Assembly: GCA_023653785.1 (NCBI GenBank)
Contig: JAMKCH010049077.1
Coordinates: 35,599-99,598 of the forward strand
Direction: 5' to 3'
From: Ophioderma brevispina
Lineage: Eukaryota; Echinodermata; Ophiuroidea; Amphilepidida; Ophiodermatidae
DNA: 64,000 bases
Positions 57,061-64,000 of the stretch are shown one piece after another. Each line of letters begins with the position of its first letter. The stretch's first letter is position 1. The notes below the pieces were generated by a model that was given only the letters and a program-made list of their open reading frames with translations, was not told the DNA's origin and made no database searches. Position numbers and translations under genes: made by a program.

Positions 57061-57839
57061 GGACACGACTATATTATTTCGGCAGAATTACATAAGGAAT
57101 AACCTAAATTAAGTGCAAACTTCCTTCGGGCGAGTGGGTGTTACGTGGAGTCCATTGAACTCCCACCCCCTCCTGCATTAACGGGCGTAAAAATACGTTT
57201 AAATGTAAATGCAAATTGTGTCAGGCAAATTTGCACTGTTTTGGACATGCAAGCATTGTTTGAGCCTGCCATGTTGCACAAAAATAACCCGCGATGATCC
57301 AGATAATTTATCTCGGCTGATTACAGGAAATGTGTCTAAGCGTTTTTGACAAAGCGATGAGTTGAGAACATACGCCTGTATTTAACCTTTATTTTTTACC
57401 TTCCTGTTTAATTTTCTCAAACATTATATTATTTGTTTATTTATTTATTTTTTATTTTTTATTTATGTGTTACAAACTAAAAAAAAATCGCCATCAATGA
57501 ACTAGTGCCCATAATAGTAAGAACTACTAATACCACAACTTCATGTTTATAAGTGACCTTCAGAACACTCCACGCGCGTGCTCTTCATCAGCGAGCAGTA
57601 TTGGTACCCCGCCATTCACGCTTGCGTACACTCGCCAAAGCTGATTTCGAATTGCCTGTGCAAGCACAACCCACTATCCAATGCTACCGGTTTCCCACAG
57701 CAGAACGTTCTTCATTTCACCTATGGAAACAAATAATATCTCGTGTTGGAAACACACATATACTGTCGTTAATAATTTTTAGGCTGGCATATTGACAGAC
57801 CTCAAACTTTTCAGTTTAGGGTCAATTTTACTTTTCAGC
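57061..57839. other. Interval before LINE B, nothing recognised
   Basis: AT-rich with a T/A-rich simple stretch at 57425-57475. An 80-codon frame (57553-57795) shows no motif. Confidence 0.4.
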
Positions 57840-59060
57840 AATTCAAGGAATGAAAACCAACAGGGCAGCTGGAGTGGACGGTTGGGCAATATCATCAGAA
57901 GCACTCCAGATTGGTGGGGAGTAATGTTGCAGGTCATCCACAAGTGTGCGTTGAAGTTTTCTCCACTCTTACACCCCCCGAACAGTGGATCACTAACCAT
58001 CATGGTTCCTTTTTGGCCTAAAAAGGAGAACCTTCAGCTGAGAATATTACAAGGATTACCTTTATGTCAGTGCAGCAAAAGTCACATACAACAAATCCTG
58101 TTAACAAAAATACGAGAGCATGTTGATCCTACACTAAGATCCAACCAAGCTGGTTTTGGCCAGGTAGAAGCTGTTCACAGCAGGTTCACATCCTGAGGAG
58201 AATCATGGAGGCCTTTCAGAGTTATCAACTCCACTCACCATCACATTCTTCCGATTTTAAGAAGCTTTGACTCGATCAACAGGAAAGTCATGTTCCCGGT
58301 TCTTCGGCACTATGGTATCCCCGACAGGTTGGTAAAAGCCATAGGCTTCCTCTACAGCAATTCCAAAAGCGCGTTATGGTAGATCGAAATATCTCGGAGC
58401 CTTCCTCGTCAACAGGGGTATGCAGGGAGTGTATTCGCTCCCTTTTATTTTAATTGTGCTATAGACTTGCTGCAAACGGCAACTAAAGATGCAGATTCCG
58501 GATTGATGACACATCCACGTCGTCCAGGAGGTATCCAGCCAAAGTCTTCTAACGACCTAGAATTCGCTGACGATATGCCCTCCTGGAGCTTCAATCCTAG
58601 AGCTCGGGGCACAGTTATCAAGACAGCCAGCTGCAGCTGAAGAACTGGGGCATTACATCAGTGTGCAAGACAGAGTTACATGCGGAATACCAACTGCAAC
58701 CCACTTCCAGCTAAAGTTATGGGCGAGTGCATCAACCATGTCTCTGACTTCAAATTATCTGGTTGTTTGATGGCTTCCAGTTCTAAAGACATTAACAGAC
58801 GAAAAGCCTTTGCCTGGGCAGCATTTGGGAAGTTGGAGGCGTTGGGAGAAGTCAACAATATACCAAACGAAATGAAAGTACGCCTCTTCAAAACAACATG
58901 CGTGACAGTATTTTGTATGGTGCGAAACTGGGTGCTGACAAACAATTATGGAGAGTAAGGTCAATTCTTTTGCAAAATGTTGTTACAGAATCATGCTGAA
59001 CGTCAAGCGCATGATCGAGTCCCAAATGCCAAAATCTATCTGTTAAAGGGAGGCACAGAC
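57840..59060 (+). pseudogene. LINE B reverse transcriptase remnant
   Basis: Across frameshifts one reads MKTNRAAGVDGWAISSEALQ (57853-57912), REHVDPTLRSNQAGF (58106-58155) and FKKLDSINRKVMFPVLRHYG (58255-58315, the A-box region, where the usual KAFDS is reduced). IPDRLVKAIGFLYSNSKSA follows. LEFADDM at 58557-58577 holds the catalytic DD box. Then come INHVSDFKLSG--MASS (58730-58785), an AFAWAAFGKLE segment (58805-58840) and NSFAKCCYRIMLNVKRM-like (58960-59015). These are standard polymerase landmarks in the correct order. The copy is broken by several frameshifts and stops. Confidence 0.85.
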
Positions 59061-61730
59061 ATAGTGCCGGGGAGCTTAAAATTACCTTTGCCACAATTGA
59101 TTACACCTTAGAACAGTAAGTGTATGCCACCTCACATGTTTGTGTGATTTCCCCAGTGGGATTCTCCTCCCTCTGGGTGCTCCCTACTCTACCTACTCTA
59201 CCTACTTTACTCCTTTTCATCTCTATCAATACTTTCGCAACCAGTTGGTAGGATAGGTGAATCAATCTGGGTGGCTCGACAGATGAGCAAATTAGGTTGG
59301 TTTGGCAGGTTGACTTTATGGGGCTTGTCTGGGATACTAGTTTATGATCCCAATGTAGGAATTAGAGGCGCCTGATCCTCGGGATAGTCACGACTCAATC
59401 CGTGATGCCTATCTGGGGTACAGGACACAGAACCCTAGTATGGCGGTGAAAGTGCAACCCCACCGGGACATCAGGAGATGGGGGAGGGTGTCTCAGGACT
59501 CTTTCCACAATGGAGACAGCGTCCTCCACCTTCTTTGTGTTCTTCCGTTCTCCCCTATTTCCCTTTTTTTCTCTCCGCAAAAACAGTGTGGGTTGCCAAT
59601 GGTGCTGTGACTCCCCTTCTTTCTTTCCTTTATCTCCTTATTGAGTAAGTGGGTCCATAGGTATTACTTAGGTCACAACCAATAGGGATGAAATAGTACC
59701 TGCTGGCTTGTAGGTTGGTTTGTGTGTGCGAAAAAGGCTAAGGGACCATCCCGACAGAAAAGGGGGCCAACTGCTGCCTTCAGGTGTTCACGGTGAAGGC
59801 AAAGGTTTAAGGGACCTTCCCAAAAGAAAAGGGGTGCTGGAGGCCTGGCGAATCCCAGCTACTATTAGTTAATTGACAGATGAATAGTTCACAACTGTAG
59901 CACCAGGGTTAAAAGCCCCCTGATTCAAAGTTGTGCCTTCTGAGTCAACATTGGTCTATACAATATTGCTGATGGGTTGGTCTAGCCTACTGGACGGACC
60001 TACATCTGAAAACAAGAATGCTGCTACCATGGAGGCATTGAGGGAGCTGACCGATAAGAAGGCTACTCCACCACCTATACAATCAAAGGTGAAACAACTG
60101 AAGAGGACCTGAACCATGGTTTCAGCACTTTAGTTCTCTACCTGGCAAGCCAGTTCAGAATAACACTAACCTGATGAACTTTCTTCAAGCACAAGGTAGC
60201 ACACACCCTTCCCATCCAGAATGCCTTTCAATATGGAGGAGCTTCAGATCTGCCTGAGAAACTGAGCACACCACGACACCTGGTCCCGACAACTTCAGGC
60301 AGTAGTCGGGAAGAATCCCACTTTCCATGAATCAAACTGTAGAATTTGTAATAACACCTACATGGGAAACCAACCAGATGCCTTTTCAACATCATTCATA
60401 TCCTCTACCAAAGAAAAGGCGACCGCCAACACCCCAAAATACAGACGGATTCACTGTCAAACAATGGCCTCTAAGATCTACAAACTCCATGCTGCCCTCA
60501 AAGTATCACTCCTCACATAGATTACATTCTCAGACGGGAACCAGACGGTTTTCGCAAAGGCAGATAAACACTACCTCAGATACTTGCCCTAGAAGGATCA
60601 TAGAGAGTGAGGATTCTCAAGAGAAAAGCAGTCAATTGTGTTCGTAGATTGTTCCAAGGCTTTGACAGTGTTAACAGGGATGTATGCTGCATCTTCTCGC
60701 CAACTCGGTGTTACCCAATGGAGACTGTCAAGGCAATGCAATCATGTTATGATAACCCATATAGCTGTGTGCAGACATGGATGGGCCACAAAGGGATCCG
60801 AACAACTACTGAATCCTCCAAGGAGATACTCTTGTCCCTATCTCGTTGTAGTCGTGGTTGATTACATCCTCAGACAGAGTTTGAAATCATGAACGACAAC
60901 AGGACTCAACATCAAACCCAAGCGTTCCAGACGTTACATGGGTCAGCATCTCACGGACTTGACTACGAAGATGATCTAGCTCTAACAGCTGCTCTGAATT
61001 GTGGTGCACAAGATCTACTAAATCACTTGAGAATGATGCAGACAACAAAGGCGGCCTACACTAAATGCCAAGAGAATGAAATATGACTGTCACTGAGGAA
61101 GACGATCATCAACCTTTCTGCACCACAAAGCAGATGGGTCGCCAAACTCAAAGAGGTCAAGGACTTCAAGAATCTAGGGTCCTATGTTGACGACGGGGCA
61201 AGGAAGACTTTCCTGTCACGCAAAGGACAAAGCTTGGAATGCCTGCCATAAACTCAAACACTATGGCAATATGGTATCTCCAATTCAACCAGAGCTGAAA
61301 TTTTTAGAGGCCTGTGTAGAGAGTACCTGTTATATGGATCTGAGACAAGGACCATGAAGAAAGAGCATACAGGATAGACTGGATGGCACCTACACCAGCT
61401 CTTATGAGAGTAAAAAACATATCTGGCGCGAGCACAGGACCAAAGCACAGATATAGGAGATATCCCTCCAATTTCATATTCTGTGCCCAACGCCGTGCAC
61501 GATTTTACGGGTCACGTCATTGTGCGATTGACCAAGTAGTCTCAGCGTCACATGTTGGAAGTTACCCTGCCAAAAAACCCAAGGGGGTCCGGCCCTTTAA
61601 CTACATTGGTGATTGCTCGAAGAAATCCAGCGGGATCCATCTACATCCCAACCCCTAATGACAAACAGGTGACATTTGGCGCCTACATGGGGAACAGCAT
61701 CTCGGCTGCTGCCGTTAGATAGATAGATGT
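59061..61730 (+). mobile_element. LINE C inserted in LINE B
   Basis: The insert separates the LINE B text AKIYLL (about 59040) from RQLTFLGHNLRMPEGE (61775-61822), which are close together in this LINE group. It has a long leader (about 59100-60010), a polymerase remnant and a 3' tail of TAGATAGATAGAT at 61717-61729. Microsatellite tails of this kind are typical of several non-LTR clades. Internal deletions have removed the endonuclease. The exact 5' boundary is uncertain. Confidence 0.7.
60010..61660 (+). pseudogene. LINE C reverse transcriptase remnant
   Basis: A start-like MEALRELTDKKATPPPIQSK (60029-60090) is followed, over frameshifts, by EELQICLRKL (60238-60268), PGPDNF-like, DGFRKGR (60543-60564), FVDCSKA (60641-60661, the A box), DTLVPISL-like (60826-60845) and YEDDLAL (60964-60984). 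In the last, the usual FADD box has Glu for Ala while both Asp are kept. The C-terminal part reads MAPTPALMRVKNISG (61383-61427), AQRRARFYGSRHCAIDQVVS (61485-61548) and RPFNYIGD (61590-61612). It is related to but distinct from LINE B. Nonfunctional. Confidence 0.82.
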
Positions 61731-61734
61731 GCTA

Positions 61735-62015
61735 CAGGTACGGAGCCTCTGATAAACCGAGTTAAGACTGAGACAGCTTACTTTTCTTGGTCATAATCTA
61801 AGGATGCCAGAGGGAGAGGTTAGTTAGGTATATGCTTTCTAAACACCACCGCATGGAAAGAGGAAGCCAGGCAGACAGAGAACATATATCTCTCTACATC
61901 AAAAAGCTCTTGGGGGGATACAAAAACAGGTTGAACCAAAGGCTATCTCCAAATTGGCCCCAAAACAGAAGTGACTGGAGGAACCTTGCGATCGCCTGCT
62001 GCACAGTCGACTGAT
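61735..62015 (+). pseudogene. LINE B C-terminal remnant
   Basis: The reading RQLTFLGHNLRMPEGELVRYM, then HISLYIKKLLGGYKNRLN (61885-61940) and NRSDWRNLAIACCTVD (61967-62014), ends at TGA. These are the usual closing blocks of this LINE group and complete the LINE B copy begun at 57840. Confidence 0.8.
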
Positions 62016-62039
62016 GATGATTGACAACCGATTACTTTA

Positions 62040-63170
62040 AGTGTCAAAAGTGTCACAGGCCACAGGTCACAGGTACAGGATCAAAAAAATTTGGGTGGAC
62101 TACTTTCTGAAAAAAACAAATATCGCGGTCCTCGGACCGCGGGTGTCGTATTGAGTCGCGGTTTGTTAATGATCTATGGCCTTGACCTTGACATGTGACT
62201 TTAACCTCAAATAAGGGTGGCATGGTAATATTCCAGAACCAAGTTTGGTTCCAATAATTAAACTTCAACTTGTCAGTTCGGGTCAATTTTACTATTTTCA
62301 GCTTACAACGTGACCTAAATGACCCTGGACCGGGTAGGTGCAACTTTGACCTCATCAACAAATGCGGGACCACGTTCCCGCATGACTCAAGTTGGTTTAA
62401 ATCCATTAAAAGTAGCGGATATTACAGGCCTAATAAACATCAGACACATCGACAACATGAAAACAGACTACACAGCAGTGAACAAAGTGATCCCTGTGTC
62501 TCACTAGGGAGGAAGACACAACAATGCTTTAAAAATTTCTGAAAAGAATGTTATATTAACAACAATCGGTGCTGGGCGCGGTCTGTCATGGTGCAGCTTT
62601 GGCGATTCGTAACTAAAAAAAATCCTGGTCGCACATATTTTGTGTTCAAAATTTGATGTCACGATATCGGATCAGAGTAAGGCCATAATTTAAAAATGTC
62701 CCTTTGCTCACGAAGCAATGTTACAAGGCAAATGACACAAATAAATTCCAAACACCAAACTTGAACAAACTCTGAAGCATTGAAACATTTAGAAAAATTA
62801 TACGAATAAGTATATTAGTACTCACCAAAGTTTCTTTTACGTCTAAGGAATATTAGAAAATCCGATACGTTTACATTTATTCGTCTTGTTACAGAATAGC
62901 GGGAGAACTAATATTTGACAGCTTGGTCCACTCATTAATCTAAGTACTTTTGTTTTGAGTTTTGGGCAGTCATAATGAGTACAATATTAGTGCCCTGATC
63001 ATCCTCTTCACCCAGCCACGATGTTCATGACACTTATCGTTCTTGATTGACCACAAACAATCGATAGCGGGTCTCAGACATTTACGACAATCTATTCAGG
63101 AATCTGGTATGAAGCCATTATATATTCGATTCAAAAAGTCATGTGAATGGTTAAAGCATCTGATTCTTTG
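62040..63170. other. Interval with TGACCTTGAC-rich repeat text
   Basis: At 62060-62340 there are repeated GACCTTGACCTTGACATGTG and GTGACCTAAATGACCC-like words and a GCGGTCCTCGGACCGC palindrome (62125-62140). A MITE or SINE is possible. The rest, to 63170, shows nothing recognised. Confidence 0.35.
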
Positions 63171-63179
63171 AACCAAAGT

Positions 63180-63239
63180 TGTTGTTGTTCTTTTTGTTGT
63201 TGTTTTTTTTTGTTTTTTTTTTTAAAAAACAGTTTGTTT

Positions 63240-63279
<40 letters not shown>

Positions 63280-63284
63280 ACTTT
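63180..63284. repeat. T-rich and A-rich homopolymer block
   Basis: TTG triplets pass into T runs, then AAAAAACAG, then about 26 T directly followed by about 21 A, which would form a hairpin. Lys/Phe-rich frames across it are not genes. Confidence 0.9.
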
Positions 63285-64000
63285 TTAGTTTTTGATCTCT
63301 TACACATCCCCTCCAAATAAATTCGTACCAATATGCGTTTACTGACAGGAAGAAAAATCAAACTATAGGAAGGTTAATCTTGGGCCAAGTTGTGACGAGA
63401 CGAAATAACACACTTCCGTATTCTCTGCGTTTAACAAACATCTGTGACGTCACCCTAGTTTTTCGCCTCCATGTATTGCACGGATGGAGCGAAAGTAACA
63501 ATAACAGCCATTCGTAACTCAGAAGAGCGACTGCTTTTGCCGAGTTTTACGAATGGGCGTGGTATTGGATACATTCGCTCCCATTCGCGTAAAACAATGC
63601 AGGAAAAAACCATACAAAGCAGGTTCTACAATATGGGCACAATTTAGAAATAGATTAGCGTTTGATAAAAATCACATGAAAATAACGATATCAGACCCAT
63701 ACGAGTTAATTTTTGATTCGTTCCTTTTCTAGTTTGTGTGTTGTTTAGTTTTCTAGTGGTAAGGTTATGAATCTCACAAGAATGTCGAACTGTGTTATAT
63801 TTGTGAGGATGAGTATTTCAATACATGTTTCAGCTATATAAATTCTGGTGTTTGAGAGTAATTTTTGAAACTTGACTTATTTGATGTTATTTATGCCTGG
63901 GTGATCTACTTTTATTGTTATTTATTCCTTCAACTTTTTTTATCGTGTTACGTAGGCTAGAATATTTTGGTTCATTATTATTTTTTATTTGTCAAAATCT
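63285..64000. other. End flank, nothing certain
   Basis: It has a TGACGTCA word at about 63447 and a somewhat GC-richer patch with CATTCGTAACTC/ACGAATGG words (63505-63600). I cannot assign a promoter or an exon. Confidence 0.35.

Larger units (their letters stand above)
57840..62026 (+). mobile_element. LINE B, 5'-truncated and split by LINE C
   Basis: This non-LTR retrotransposon fragment has its reverse transcriptase at 57840-59060 and its C-terminus at 61735-62015. Between them another LINE has inserted. The 3' end carries a TGATGATGAT-type tail at about 62009-62022. The endonuclease and everything upstream of the polymerase are missing, as expected of 5' truncation during target-primed reverse transcription. 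Confidence 0.8.

Overview
This window reads as nuclear DNA of an animal. It is AT-rich and packed with degenerate non-LTR retrotransposons, inverted-repeat DNA transposons, minisatellites and homopolymer tracts, with almost no host coding sequence. The one host-type exon I can defend encodes a scavenger receptor cysteine-rich (SRCR) domain. That exon, together with a giant foldback structure resembling the sea urchin TU or fly FB class, points to a marine invertebrate deuterostome, perhaps an echinoderm. This is inference, not proof. Frequent one-base indels inside tandem units suggest either noisy long-read consensus or strong decay, so single-base frames should be read with caution.

Layout. 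Positions 773 to about 22.7 kb form a mirror-image complex of tandem arrays. From the left: A (773-1008), B (1085-2580), C (2590-3480), a unique junction (3481-3640) and D (3640-4208, resuming at 9489-9735). On the right the order is reversed and on the opposite strand: D' (13031-15308 and 18537-18790), junction' (18790-18900), C' (18900-20365) and A' (21665-22737). No B' was found. A minisatellite (12010-12530) lies near the axis. Younger elements have landed inside. An APE-type LINE (4209-9488) splits D and itself carries two inverted-repeat transposons. Three related elements use the TTAA site of the D' unit (13565, 14641 and 15311). From 20.9 to 38.4 kb there are short elements, including two copies carrying a 26-bp perfect palindrome, and three long foldback elements (33.7, 35.4 and 36.4 kb).

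The SRCR exon is at 38745-39067 on the minus strand. From 39.6 to 57 kb there is a dense series of inverted-repeat elements: a TTAA element at 39602, a TA-type element at 41791, piggyBac-like elements at 43837 and 48007, and a hAT-like element at 53889-55443 with an exact 8-bp target duplication and GAGTCC satellites in its arms. There is also a 0.5-kb direct duplication joined by poly(A) at 52.06-53.13 kb. From 57.8 to 62.0 kb one LINE (B) is split by a second LINE (C). The last 2 kb hold no gene I recognise.

The retrotransposon fragments are all broken and none should be functional as read. No rRNA gene, true tRNA gene, CRISPR array or operon is present. The window's interest lies in the order of nesting and in the architecture of the inverted arrays.
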